A stretch of 64,000 bases of DNA, taken from assembly GCF_008642355.1 (NCBI RefSeq), contig NZ_CP029193.1, forward strand, positions 3,930,001 to 3,994,000, written 5' to 3'. Source of the DNA: Streptomyces venezuelae. GTDB taxonomy: Bacteria; Actinomycetota; Actinomycetes; Streptomycetales; Streptomycetaceae. This document shows positions 36,692-45,317 of the stretch, one piece after another (within the stretch, counting starts at the first letter, position 1; every line of letters begins with the position of its first letter). The translations under genes were made by a program, and so were the position numbers. The notes under the pieces were generated by a model. It worked only from the letters and a program-made list of their open reading frames with translations. It searched no databases and was not told where the DNA came from.

Positions 36692-37327
36692 TCAGATCAG
36701 GGACGTGATGGTGAGGTAGCGGTTGCTGAGGGTGAGGGTGCCTGCCGTGGTGCGGTAGGCACCGGTCACGGTGTAGGCGGCGCCCGGGGTGAGGCCGGAG
36801 AGCGGGTACTGCATGCTCGCCGTGACCTGGTTCGTGCCGCCGACGAGGGCCGCGCGGGCGTCGGAGGCGGCGCTGACGACCCGGGTGCCCTGCTTCACGT
36901 TGGCCGAGAAGTACGCGAGACCGGCCGCGCTGTTGTTGAAGCGGGCGCCGACCGTGAGGACCGCGGTGCCGTACGGCGGGGCGATGAACGTGATGGTGAA
37001 GGGGTCGGTGGCGCCGGTGAGCGTCTCGACGTACGCCGTCGACGTCGTCGTGCCGGTCAGGGTGCTCGACCAGTACACGGGGCCGAGGGAGAGCGGGGCC
37101 CACTGCTTGGCGGCGGTGAAGTAGTAGTGCCGGCCGGGGTTGTTGAGCCAGGCGATCATGCCGGGGATCGGGTCGGTCACCTTCGCGTCGCGGGCGGCGG
37201 CGTCGGCGAACCGCAGCACGGTGCGGCCGTCGACGGCCTCCGCGAGCGACTGCAGGTGGACGGGGATGTCGGCATTGTCGGCGGGCTGGGGGTAGGGGAG
37301 GTTGCCGAGGGGGGTGAGAGCGACCAT
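36692..37327 (-). CDS. Tail fibre or receptor-binding-like protein
   Basis: The 211-residue protein begins MVALTPLGNLPYPQPADNADIPVHLQSLAEAVDGR, a start seen often in actinophage minor tail proteins. It continues as a beta-rich, Thr/Ser/Gly/Ala-rich region without membrane segments. Its position after the baseplate-like gene and before the endolysin fits a distal fibre or receptor-binding protein. No homologue can be named. Confidence 0.7.
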   Translation of the reverse strand: MVALTPLGNLPYPQPADNADIPVHLQSLAEAVDGRTVLRFADAAARDAKVTDPIPGMIAWLNNPGRHYYFTAAKQWAPLSLGPVYWSSTLTGTTTSTAYVETLTGATDPFTITFIAPPYGTAVLTVGARFNNSAAGLAYFSANVKQGTRVVSAASDARAALVGGTNQVTASMQYPLSGLTPGAAYTVTGAYRTTAGTLTLSNRYLTITSLI

Positions 37328-37387
37328 GGTCTTCTGATTCCTCCGGGTCCAGGGGTCAGGGGTTCAGGGGTTCGGGCGCGTTGCGGG

Positions 37388-37522
37388 TCAGCCCCCGAGG
37401 GGCGGTTGCGTCATGTCGCTCAGGCCCGTCCCCTCGTCGTCCGCCGCCACCAGCGGGTCGTCGATCTGCACGGGGCCCGGCGGCGGTACGTACGCCTCCG
37501 TGAGCGTCGTTTCCTCGTTCAC
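37388..37522 (-). CDS. Small protein (44 aa) between baseplate and fibre genes
   Basis: GTG at 37522 overlaps the stop of the preceding gene (GTGA) and has an excellent site (GGGAGGAAC). It encodes NEETTLTEAYVPPPGPVQID and ends DMTQPPLGG. It is acidic and Pro-rich with no known domain. The coupled start and strong site argue it is real although very short. Confidence 0.65.
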   Translation of the reverse strand: MNEETTLTEAYVPPPGPVQIDDPLVAADDEGTGLSDMTQPPLGG

Positions 37523-39894
37523 TCCGTTCCTCCCGTCGTCTCCAGAAGCGTCCGGTAGCTGATCGCCTTCGCCGTGAGGTCGCCGAGCGTCGCGTACTGG
37601 GCGGCGAGTCGGACGTACTTCCGCTGCACTCCGTAGGCGGGGTCGACCGGGACGTCGGGGACCAGCCCCTCGTCGGCCGGTACGCCGTTGTAGGCGGTGC
37701 CGCGCAGGGTGAGGGTCTGCTGCGGCGCGCTGCCCGCGGCGTGTGTGGTGCGGATGCCCACCACCCAGGCCAGGGTGTCGAGTTCGGCGCCCGCCGTGTC
37801 GACGACGCGGACCACGTCGCCGAGCTGGATGCGCGGGTCGTGCAGGACCTCGACGTCGCCGAGGAGCGGCACGGGGTAGCGCCCGGCGGTGAGCATGGCC
37901 TTCGACAGGGCGGACGCGGTGTCGACGGTCTGCACCCAGTCACCGGAGGGGGCCGTGTACTGCTGCTTGCCGTAGTACTTCTGACTGGTCGTGTTCCGCC
38001 ACGCGTACGAGCGCAGCTTCGGGTCGGCCGAGCGCTTGAGCGGCTGGAGCCGCACGGAGGGCTTGCCGTCCTTCGTGACCGTCCAGACGCTGGCCGCACT
38101 GTGGTTGGCGAACCGCACGAAGTACGTCGGCCCGTCCCGCCAGCAGCTCACCGTGACCTCGCCCTTGACCGACGTCCCGCCGGTCTTCGCGGTGCCGAAG
38201 CGCACCTGGTGCCCCTCACCGGAGACGGAGTCGTCCAGGACGCCGGGCGGGCCGACCTCGGTGTCGTCCTCGGCCATGGCGTACTGCACGACGATCGCCG
38301 AGTTCGGCTTGATCTCCCGTACCACCGTGTCCAGGATCGGCTCACCGGCCACCGCCTTGATCCCGTTCCAGTCCTGGTAGGGCTGCTCGCAGTAGTTGCG
38401 GCAGGCGTCGATCTCCTCGGTGACGGTGAGCGAGGAGATGTCCCGGCGCGTGGTGACGGTGAGGTCGGGCACGGCCGGCACCGTGGTGAACCGAGAGGGA
38501 CCGCGCCAGCGGAACACGCCCTGTTCGTCGAACTCGGCGGTGGACATGCTGGCCCGTGCGATCTCGGTGATCACGTCCCACTGGGAGCCGGACACCTTGG
38601 GGATGTCGAAGAGGGGCAGTTCGGGGGTGTCGAGGACGGCACCCTTGGTCCACTGGCCGCGCTGCTCCCACTCCTCCCACGGATAGCTGGCGGTGTCCGT
38701 CCAGAGCCGGTCGGTGACCTGGATGCACTCGACGGCCATGTCGGTCTTGAGGTTGACCTGCTGCAGCTCGGAGATCGGCTGCCAGGCGATCTCCTTGTCG
38801 AAGGTCACCGTCTGCCCCACCCGGTTCCTGCCGTCGGGCTGGGTGAGGCGGGGCTGCACGGTCGGAGCGACGACCGTGCCGGTCGAGGACGTGTCCACCG
38901 TGAAGCCGAGGTGCCAGACCCCCCGCAGCGAGGCGAGCGTGTCGAAGACCCAGGGGTTCGTCGTCTGCTCGCCGACACCGTTCGTTCCGGAGCTGATGTG
39001 CACCTTGCCGGTGGCGATGTCGAAGGTCGCCTTGAGGTAGCCGGTGCGTGTCCCGTTCTGGTCGAACACCGCCGACATCTCGATCATGTTGCCCCGCGCG
39101 AGCGCCGTGTTGACCCAGCACTCCACCTGGAAGACCTTGCCCGGCAGGGTGAACCGCGAGCGCGGCATCCACGACGCCTCGAGACCGGCCGCCTTGGGCA
39201 TGAGGGCCATCTCGAAGGGCGCGCCCTCACGAATCCAGTCGTACGTCGACGGGCTCGGTACGTACTCGGGCTGGCCGTGGGTCGCGTTGAACCCGCCGTG
39301 CAGGGAGGCGTACAGCGCGGTGAACGGCTGCGTGTCGGCCGGGTCGATGTCCGGGGCCCGCGGCGGGGGACAGCTGTGGATGCCGCCCTGGCGCAGGAGT
39401 TCGTCGACGCACCAGGTCGCGGTGGCGACCGGCCGCCCGTAGTAGTAGCCGTGGTACGGCCGGGGCAGGGAGGCGGGCCCCCGCAGCCGCTCCGCCCCGT
39501 CCAGCGCCTGCACGGTGACGGTGTCGCTCCCGGAGGCCGCCGTGCGCGAACGCACCGTGCCGCGGAAGGCCGGCACGGTGCGCCCACCCGCACCGGATGT
39601 GTGGACGACGGACTGTCCGGGACGTACGAGATCACCCGTGAGCCGGTCGGCCCAGGCCGAGTACAGCCGCGGCGCGGGAACGCCCTCCGCACCGCCGAGC
39701 AACAGCTCCAGCTGGGCGGAGGCGCTGCCGGAAACGGCCCGCATCGCCTCGGGAAGGTCCGTGGCGTACGCCCGCTCGACCTTCCACGACTGGACCTGCG
39801 GGCCGATCTCCTTGCCGCCGAGGCGCGTGGAGTGGGCCGGTACGCGCTCCGGCGTGGACAGGGCCCGGTCGAGGACCTCGTCAGAGCGCTGCAT
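37519..39894 (-). CDS. Large minor tail / baseplate-like protein
   Basis: This 791-residue protein is in the place of the tail-associated baseplate or hub protein, between the distal tail protein and the fibre gene. It includes SWKVERAYATDLPEAMRAVSGSASAQLELLLGG near the N terminus, a concanavalin-like middle (CWVNTALARGNMIEMSAVFDQNG, then VWHLGFTVDTSS), and a beta-rich C-terminal half with IQLGDVVRVVDTAG, as seen in gp27-like/Tal proteins. The exact family is uncertain. Its start overlaps the distal tail gene by 14 bp. Confidence 0.75.
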   Translation of the reverse strand: MQRSDEVLDRALSTPERVPAHSTRLGGKEIGPQVQSWKVERAYATDLPEAMRAVSGSASAQLELLLGGAEGVPAPRLYSAWADRLTGDLVRPGQSVVHTSGAGGRTVPAFRGTVRSRTAASGSDTVTVQALDGAERLRGPASLPRPYHGYYYGRPVATATWCVDELLRQGGIHSCPPPRAPDIDPADTQPFTALYASLHGGFNATHGQPEYVPSPSTYDWIREGAPFEMALMPKAAGLEASWMPRSRFTLPGKVFQVECWVNTALARGNMIEMSAVFDQNGTRTGYLKATFDIATGKVHISSGTNGVGEQTTNPWVFDTLASLRGVWHLGFTVDTSSTGTVVAPTVQPRLTQPDGRNRVGQTVTFDKEIAWQPISELQQVNLKTDMAVECIQVTDRLWTDTASYPWEEWEQRGQWTKGAVLDTPELPLFDIPKVSGSQWDVITEIARASMSTAEFDEQGVFRWRGPSRFTTVPAVPDLTVTTRRDISSLTVTEEIDACRNYCEQPYQDWNGIKAVAGEPILDTVVREIKPNSAIVVQYAMAEDDTEVGPPGVLDDSVSGEGHQVRFGTAKTGGTSVKGEVTVSCWRDGPTYFVRFANHSAASVWTVTKDGKPSVRLQPLKRSADPKLRSYAWRNTTSQKYYGKQQYTAPSGDWVQTVDTASALSKAMLTAGRYPVPLLGDVEVLHDPRIQLGDVVRVVDTAGAELDTLAWVVGIRTTHAAGSAPQQTLTLRGTAYNGVPADEGLVPDVPVDPAYGVQRKYVRLAAQYATLGDLTAKAISYRTLLETTGGTE

Positions 39895-40699
39895 CGCGGA
39901 CCTCCACGAGGTCGAGGCTGACGTTGCGGTACGGCAGCCTGGCCGCGGGGACGTCCGTGTACGCCGTGACCACCATGGCCGGGCAGCCGTCGCCGAGCGC
40001 GTGCGCGACGGGCTCCTCGTCGAGGGTGAGGCAGCCGCCCGCGAGCCCGAACAGGCCGACGGCGCCGGGCCGTGCGACGGGTGTGACGAAGGCGGCGCCC
40101 GCGGGGGCGACCGCGGTGACGGACGCGCCGATGGCGTGGCTGCTGCTCAGGTACTTGCCGTCCGCCGCCTTCCAGTCCAGCTGGGCGGTGGCGACGGCCG
40201 GGTCCCAGCCTTCGGGGAGCAGCCAGGACGCCCGCATGCCGGGCACGACGGGCCAGCCGGCCCACACCCCGTGGATCCACCCGACGGCGGCGGCCGCGTC
40301 CCGGCAGTCGACGGTCGTGACGCCGTCGGCGTTCCTGGCCAGCGCGATGTCGCCGTTCATGGTGAACCAGTGGTCCCAGCCACCGGGGATGTCCGACTGA
40401 CCGGCCGCCTGATAGGGGTCGAGCAGGTTGACGGAGGCGGGGTCGAGGACGACGAGCGGGCCGCGGCCGGTGCCGACGCGGCGGGCGAGCCGGGCGAGGT
40501 GCTGGGCGTCATCGGGCTCAAGCCACTCGAAGGAGAGCTTGAGACGGCGGATGGTGCGGGTCGGCGCGAAGGTGGTGACGCGCCCTTCGAGCGCCTTGAA
40601 CTCGGTGACGTTGAGCTCGGCGGTGCGGTCCCAGCTCTTCGCCGCCTGCCGGATCTCCCGGAGCCGACCGGGGGCTCCGATCCACAGGTTCCTGGCCAT
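39881..40699 (-). CDS. Distal tail (Dit-like) protein
   Basis: This 272-residue protein directly follows the tape measure gene, the Dit position in siphoviruses. It starts MARNLWIGAPGRLREIRQAAKSWDRTAELN and continues LKLSFEWLEPDDAQHLARLAR. The assignment rests on order and length rather than a catalytic motif. Confidence 0.7.
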   Translation of the reverse strand: MARNLWIGAPGRLREIRQAAKSWDRTAELNVTEFKALEGRVTTFAPTRTIRRLKLSFEWLEPDDAQHLARLARRVGTGRGPLVVLDPASVNLLDPYQAAGQSDIPGGWDHWFTMNGDIALARNADGVTTVDCRDAAAAVGWIHGVWAGWPVVPGMRASWLLPEGWDPAVATAQLDWKAADGKYLSSSHAIGASVTAVAPAGAAFVTPVARPGAVGLFGLAGGCLTLDEEPVAHALGDGCPAMVVTAYTDVPAARLPYRNVSLDLVEVRDAAL

Positions 40700-40738
40700 G
40701 AACTCCTCCTGTTCTGTTGTGACTCGGTGGATCGGGGG

Positions 40739-41851
40739 TCAGCGCCGTGCCAGGGCGCGCCGGCCCGCGAACACGGCGCGGGCGATGGTCTGCGAGTCGA
40801 CGTCGACGTGGACGGGCCGGTCCGCGAGGCGCTCCATGGCCTCGGCGAGACGGCGCAGGGCGACGGCGTTGCCGCCACCGTTGCTGATCATCCGTTCGAG
40901 GCGCGACAGCGGGATGACGGCTTCGTGCTCACCCGCCTCACCGACGAGCGCGAGCGTGCCGCCGTTGCGGGCCTGCACGATGCCGCCCTGGGCGAGGTGC
41001 GGTACGGGCACGTGAAGTCGCGGGAAGCCGAACGACTTCCCTCCCCACTTCGGCACCCAGCTGGGGATGGAGATCTTGATCCCGGCGAGAACGCCGAACA
41101 CGCCGTTGAGGGCGGAGGCGAGCCCCTTGATGGGGGTCAGGATGAGATTGCCGAGCCCCTTGACCAGCGGCTTGATGAAGTCGACGGCAGCGCGGGTGCC
41201 GGACTTGATGCCCTTCCACGCGGCGTTCATCCCGCGCTTGAGGGCGGCGGTGACCTTGTCCATGTTCACGAACTGGGCGATCAGCGGGGCGGCGAGCGTC
41301 ATGATCAGCCCGAAGGGGCTGGCCGCCATGGCGAGATTGAGCCCCTTCTGCGCGGTGCTCGCCCCCTTGAGCCCCTTGCCCAGGTTGCCCATGGACTTGC
41401 CGCCCTTGTCGGCGTTCTTGCCGGCCTTCCCGACGGACTTCTCCACGGCGTCGGCCTGACGCTTCACGTCACGCAGGGCGGTCTTTGCCTTGTTCGCCGA
41501 ACTCCGCAGCTTGTCGAGCGAACTCTTGAACTTGTCGGATCCCTTCTTCGCCTTGCCCAGGGACCCGTCGGCGGTACGGAGTCCGCTGTGCAGCTGCTTG
41601 ACCGCGCCGCTGCTGCTGTTGGCGGACGTACGCAGCTTGCCGACCGCGGTGGCGGCGGACGTGGTGGACTTGCCGAGCTTGCCGACGGCGGAGGCGGCGG
41701 ACCCGGTGGGCTTGTTCAGCTTGCCCACGGACCCGGCGGCGGAGCCGGTGGACTTCCCCAACTTGCCGACCTGGGTGGCGGCCTGACTCGCGGCGCTGCG
41801 CATGCGGCCGAGTTGGGTGGCCGCGCTGCTTACGGACTTGTTCAATGCCAT
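40739..41851 (-). CDS. Tail tape measure protein (short)
   Basis: The 370-residue protein has an N-terminal helical repeat region (VGKLGKSTGSAAGSVGKLNK and variants, about ten copies), a central hydrophobic stretch (AASPFGLIMTLAAPLIAQFV) and a C-terminal region with PHLAQGGIVQARNGGTLALV and VGEAGEHEAVIPLSRLERM. That last part is a hallmark of phage tape measure proteins. Tail length scales with this protein (roughly 1.5 angstrom per residue in known phages), so the tail would be short, around 50-60 nm. Confidence 0.85.
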   Translation of the reverse strand: MALNKSVSSAATQLGRMRSAASQAATQVGKLGKSTGSAAGSVGKLNKPTGSAASAVGKLGKSTTSAATAVGKLRTSANSSSGAVKQLHSGLRTADGSLGKAKKGSDKFKSSLDKLRSSANKAKTALRDVKRQADAVEKSVGKAGKNADKGGKSMGNLGKGLKGASTAQKGLNLAMAASPFGLIMTLAAPLIAQFVNMDKVTAALKRGMNAAWKGIKSGTRAAVDFIKPLVKGLGNLILTPIKGLASALNGVFGVLAGIKISIPSWVPKWGGKSFGFPRLHVPVPHLAQGGIVQARNGGTLALVGEAGEHEAVIPLSRLERMISNGGGNAVALRRLAEAMERLADRPVHVDVDSQTIARAVFAGRRALARR

Positions 41852-41892
41852 GGGTGTCTACTCCTCAGGATTTCCACTCCTTGCACGCCGGA

Positions 41893-42441
41893 TCAGAAGC
41901 GGGCATTGAGCCGGGCGATCTCGTCCTCCAGCGCCTGGACGCTGACCCTGGCCTGGCGCGCCTCGCGGTTCAGCGCGTTGACCTGACTGCTCCGAAGGCC
42001 TTCGAGCTGACTGTCGTGCCGACTGGCAGTCGACCGGAGGTCGGAGAGGTCCGCCTTACGGGCGATTTTGCGGTTGAGTTCGCGGGAGAGGTCGGTGATG
42101 CGCCGGTCGGCGCCGGTGGCTTTGGTCTCGGCTCTGTCAGCCGTCGTCTGCGCTTTTCCGGCCGCCGCCTTGAGTTGACTCGGTAGCTCACCCAGGCCTT
42201 CAGCCTTCTTGTTCTCAAGGTCCTGAAGGGGGTCCCAGATGGTCTTCTCCAGCTTGATTCCGGTGAGCTCGCCACTGATGCCATTGGCGGCGAAGGCTCC
42301 ACCGTTCATCTCGCTCTTGAGCGCGTTGAGCTCGACCTTTTTCACGAGCTCCCGCTCGGTGAAATCCTTGAACCACTTGACGACGGTGGGATCGGGCGTG
42401 GCCGCGCCCTTGCCCGGTGCAGGTGTGCTCGGTTCGGCCAT
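41893..42441 (-). CDS. Coiled-coil protein between chaperone and tape measure genes
   Basis: This 182-residue, mainly helical protein starts MAEPSTPAPGKGAATPDPTV and has a long coiled coil (about residues 75-180, for example LKAAAGKAQTTADRAETKATG). No domain is recognised. Its codon use looks less GC-rich than its neighbours. It is 41 bp upstream of the tape measure gene and may be a tail accessory or scaffold. Confidence 0.65.
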   Translation of the reverse strand: MAEPSTPAPGKGAATPDPTVVKWFKDFTERELVKKVELNALKSEMNGGAFAANGISGELTGIKLEKTIWDPLQDLENKKAEGLGELPSQLKAAAGKAQTTADRAETKATGADRRITDLSRELNRKIARKADLSDLRSTASRHDSQLEGLRSSQVNALNREARQARVSVQALEDEIARLNARF

Positions 42442-42520
42442 GATCAGCTCCCAGAAACAGGTGACGGCCCTGGGCGCCGTCTGTCGGGGCGCACAAGGCC
42501 GTCAGTGGTGATCCGATGGG

Positions 42521-43078
42521 TCAGGCGATGTCGAGTGTCCAGCGGCGGGCATCGAGGAGGAGGTACCCGGGGCCGGCCACACGGATGGTCTCCTGGGTGT
42601 GTTCCGGTTCGGAGAGTTCCTCGCCGGCGCCGGAGTCGGCACGGAACAGCGTCAGGCAGCCAGGGGACTTCCCCTGGTTCCACACGATGCGCAGGGTTTT
42701 CGCGGAGCCGTCCGCGAGCCGCAGCACCCACGGACCGCGGCCGGCCATCTGGCCGACGGCGAGAGGGACGTCCTCATCGGCCAGCCTGGTCACTTTCCAC
42801 GGACCGATACCGGTGGACCCACTGGAGCCCACAGAACGCCGTTCAACGTCCAGGGAGTTGTATCCCGCAGGCAGGATGATGCGACGTTTACCCGCATTCC
42901 ATATCCGGTACGAAACCCCCTGTGCGACGGTCGAATCCGTGCGCTGGGCCGCATAGGCCACCACGGAGGCTCCGAACACTCCCCGGATCTGCAGTGGTAT
43001 CGGTCCGGTTTCCCCGGCCTCGCGCACGAGCACCTCCTTGCTGCGCCACGAGGACCAACTCGTCATCTGCACTTTCAC
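42521..43078 (-). CDS. Unknown beta-rich protein in tail cluster
   Basis: The GTG at 43078 is preferred because GGAGGGG lies seven bases upstream; an in-frame GTG at 43084 is too close. The 185-residue product has no signal or membrane segment and a beta-strand-rich pattern (VSYRIWNAGKRRIILPAGYN, PGYLLLDARRWTLDIA). It may be a decoration or structural protein. Two such unknown genes between the chaperone pair and the tape measure are unusual for siphovirus tail order. Confidence 0.65.
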   Translation of the reverse strand: MKVQMTSWSSWRSKEVLVREAGETGPIPLQIRGVFGASVVAYAAQRTDSTVAQGVSYRIWNAGKRRIILPAGYNSLDVERRSVGSSGSTGIGPWKVTRLADEDVPLAVGQMAGRGPWVLRLADGSAKTLRIVWNQGKSPGCLTLFRADSGAGEELSEPEHTQETIRVAGPGYLLLDARRWTLDIA

Positions 43079-43144
43079 GCACACCCCTCCACAGGTCGTC
43101 TGCCGTCCGGCAGATCATGGCCCCTGGGGAGGCCGCGGAAAAGG

Positions 43145-43579
43145 TCAGGTGAAGAAAGCGGCCAGCTGCTGCGGGGTAGGTTTCGCCGGAGTCGCATTCG
43201 CGGAGGCAGTGGGTGACGGATACTCCGCCTCGGACTCGTCGGCGGCGCTCTCGGCGTCCGGGCGCGGCAACGGCTGCGGCGGGTCCAGCGGATCCGCGTC
43301 CTCGTCCTGGTTGACCGTGGCGAACATCCAGTTCGCCTGAGCCAGTTGGTCCACCGCGTGGGCCAGCAGGTAGTCCCCCACCGACCACTCCGCCGCCTCC
43401 CCCTCCGTCTCCCGCGCCACCGCCCCCTCCCGCGGCAGATGCCGGATCAGAACGGCGAGGCGGCGGGAGGAGAGGCGGCCGCGGTGCCAGTCCAGGAGGT
43501 CGAGGCCGTAGAAGCGGAGCAGGTCGGCCTCAAGAGCCTCGGCGTGTTCGTCGACGAACGCGCCGAGGCTCAGCCTTCC
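43145..43579 (-). CDS. Tail assembly chaperone T extension (-1 frameshift product)
   Basis: This reading frame has no good start of its own. In the -1 frame it continues from the end of the G gene as GRLSLGAFVDEHAEALEAD, then LLRFYGLDLLDW...ANWMFATVN and ends QQLAAFFT. Fused to the first 94 residues of G it gives a GT protein of about 238 aa. In lambda-type phages G and GT in a fixed ratio hold the tape measure during tail assembly. A later start inside it (43420) would make only a fragment. Confidence 0.8.
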   Translation of the reverse strand, partial: GRLSLGAFVDEHAEALEADLLRFYGLDLLDWHRGRLSSRRLAVLIRHLPREGAVARETEGEAAEWSVGDYLLAHAVDQLAQANWMFATVNQDEDADPLDPPQPLPRPDAESAADESEAEYPSPTASANATPAKPTPQQLAAFFT

Positions 43580-43582
43580 CCC
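43534..43582 (-). promoter_or_regulatory. Programmed -1 frameshift signal (G/GT)
   Basis: On the minus strand the slip sequence GGGGGAA (43582-43576; G codons CTG GGG GAA) is followed by a spacer of about 4 nt and a hairpin at 43571-43534. The hairpin has an 11-bp stem (GAGCCTCGGCG with CGCCGAGGCTC), one mismatch, and an inner GTTCGTC/GACGAAC palindrome. The P-site GGG re-pairs perfectly after slipping, and GAA to GGA needs only a G-U pair. The zero-frame stop TGA lies at the foot of the hairpin. Confidence 0.8.
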
Positions 43583-43860
43583 AGGCCGAGCCCGGTCTCC
43601 TTGCCGTACGCCTCGAGGATCGCCGCGATGTCCTGCATCGTGACCTCGTGCCGCTCGAAGCGGGCGAACTGCTGCTCCCCGAGGAGCAGTTCGAGCAGCC
43701 CGTCCACATCGTTGTCGTCGAGGTCACGGAGCTTGCGCGCGGTCGCGCGGGTCAGTTCGGTCGGCAGCTCGAAGCTGTCGGAGTCGAGCTCGAAGGTCCA
43801 CGCCCGGCCGAGCGCTTCGAGGCGCTGGGCGCGGGCGGCGTTGACGTTGAAGCCGGACAC
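43570..43860 (-). CDS. Tail assembly chaperone G
   Basis: The GTG at 43860 with GGAGA upstream starts VSGFNVNAARAQRLEALGRA, giving 96 aa. It is helical and acidic, ending GKETGLGLGEG. Its position after the tail tube gene and its -1 frameshift into the next frame identify it as the G-type chaperone. Confidence 0.82.
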   Translation of the reverse strand: MSGFNVNAARAQRLEALGRAWTFELDSDSFELPTELTRATARKLRDLDDNDVDGLLELLLGEQQFARFERHEVTMQDIAAILEAYGKETGLGLGEG

Positions 43861-44008
43861 GGGTCTCTCCTTCGGCAGGGCGACGCCCGGCCGTGCTGGG
43901 GGCACGGGCCGGGCGTCGCTGGGATCCTATGCGGTCGCGCGCAAGCGCAACCGGCGATTTTGCGCAATCAATCAAGCGGTCGCGCAGGGGCTCTGCGTCC
44001 CGGACCGC

Positions 44009-44614
44009 TTACACGTACGACGTCGCCAGTTCCTTGATCCGGAAGCTGGCCAGCGGAGCGTTGTCGTCCTTGGCGAGCGCCGTGAACGTCACGCCCAGCT
44101 TCACCGCGCCGGTCCGGGTCAGACCGATCTCCTCGGTCTCGGTGACCTGACCACGCGGCACGACGAACCGGTACTTCGCCGCACCGTCGGTGAACTCGAT
44201 GCCGAGCGCACGCTCGTCCGGCGCCGGGGTGTTGGCGAGGTCGTACGTGAACTCCTTCAGCTCCGGCTCGGCCTGCGCGTCGAGCGTCGCCGGCACGGTG
44301 GCCGCCTTGACCTCGCCACCGCCCATGAAGAAGGCCAGGTTCGCCTTGTTCAGCTGCAGCAGCTGGAACTTCACGGTCAGGTCGCGGTCGGAGTAGATGA
44401 ACCGCGCCGGGCTCACCGACTGCCAGGTGTCGACCGGGTCGATCTTGTCCTTCTTGTTGAACTTGATGCCGTCGGTCGTGGTGTAACCGAGGTCCGTCCA
44501 CTTCCCCTTGTCCCAGTCGGTGGCGATGGTGGCCGGCCCGTCGGTCCCGACCGGCGCGATCAGCACCCGTCCGGTACCGGCGACGCGGATTTCCTTGCCG
44601 TTGTTGCCTGCCAT
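44009..44614 (-). CDS. Phage tail tube (major tail) protein
   Basis: The 201-residue protein has the layout of actinophage major tail subunits: VAGTGRVLIAPVGTDGPATIATDWDKGKWTDLGYTTTDGI, then PVDTWQSVSPARFIYSDRDLTVKFQLLQLN and a beta-rich C-terminal domain (VTETEEIGLTRTGAVKLGVTFTAL). It is preceded by a clear GAGG site and lies between the tail terminator and chaperone genes, as in siphoviruses. Confidence 0.88.
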   Translation of the reverse strand: MAGNNGKEIRVAGTGRVLIAPVGTDGPATIATDWDKGKWTDLGYTTTDGIKFNKKDKIDPVDTWQSVSPARFIYSDRDLTVKFQLLQLNKANLAFFMGGGEVKAATVPATLDAQAEPELKEFTYDLANTPAPDERALGIEFTDGAAKYRFVVPRGQVTETEEIGLTRTGAVKLGVTFTALAKDDNAPLASFRIKELATSYV

Positions 44615-44699
44615 GCGAACTCCTCAGATGTTGTTTCGTTCGGGTACGACGAAGGCCCCGCCGGATGGCAGGGCCTGGGGGTGCGGCTGCGGGGTGGTG

Positions 44700-45101
44700 C
44701 TACGCGGGGCGGATCGAGACCCGCACCGTCGACAGGTACCGGTTGCCCGCCGGGCGGTTGTAGTCGGGCAGCCAGCGCGGCCCGTCCGCCTCGGAGACGT
44801 CGGTGACGACGGCCCCGCCGTACGAGGTGCCGGTCAGTTCGAGCACACAGGCACGGGCGGCGAGGGAGATGCCGTGCGCGGTGGACTTGTCCGGGCCGTA
44901 GACCTCGAAATCGAGCAGCGGCTGGTCGAGATGCCGGTCGTCGACCCACGCGCCGCCGACGCGGGAGACGAGGACGGCCTTCTGGGTGCCGTCGAACCCG
45001 GCGGGCGGCTTGTTGTCGACGACCGAACCGGCCAGCTCTGCCCGGTTCTTGAGGAAGTCGACGACGAGCCGTTCCGCGTCGGGGAAGGTCAGGATGGACA
45101 C
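44700..45101 (-). CDS. Tail terminator / tail completion-like protein
   Basis: A GTG at 45101 with GGGAG upstream gives VSILTFPDAERLVVDFLKNR, about 133 aa. The pattern VVDFLKNRAELAG...VLVSRVGG...DQPLLDFEVYGPD...VTDVSEADGPRWLPD is that of phage tail terminator or minor tail proteins ahead of the tube gene. An ATG at 45119 has a weaker site. The terminator upstream suggests a fresh promoter between 45120 and 45285. Confidence 0.72.
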   Translation of the reverse strand: MSILTFPDAERLVVDFLKNRAELAGSVVDNKPPAGFDGTQKAVLVSRVGGAWVDDRHLDQPLLDFEVYGPDKSTAHGISLAARACVLELTGTSYGGAVVTDVSEADGPRWLPDYNRPAGNRYLSTVRVSIRPA

Positions 45102-45287
45102 ATGGACACTCCCTGTCATGAGAAGGGAAACGAGTGGGGGTGACACAACTGCGGGCAACACAAAGCGGCAGGTCCGCCGCCCCGGTGCGGGGCGCAGCTC
45201 TGCCGCTGCTCCAAGTGTGATCCAGGGTCCCTGATCCCGCAACTGAACCGGCGGGGAGGGGTGTTGGGGCTGGTCGGAGACGCGAGA

Positions 45288-45317
45288 AGGGTCCCGCACC
45301 GACCGGTGCGGGACCCT
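45288..45317 (-). terminator. Terminator between regulatory and structural tail genes
   Basis: AGGGTCCCGCACC pairs with GGTGCGGGACCCT around a four-base loop, 25 bp after the 63-residue regulator gene. Antitermination or a separate promoter would be needed for expression of the tail genes. Confidence 0.85.

Noticed and set aside
37741..41986. Long plus-strand frames opposite the tail genes
   Set aside because: Shadows created by codon bias. The minus-strand frames carry the tail-protein features and overlapping starts.
43145..43420. Separate 91-residue gene starting at GTG 43420
   Set aside because: No ribosome site, and good coding sequence continues upstream in the same frame to the frameshift site, so it is part of the GT extension.
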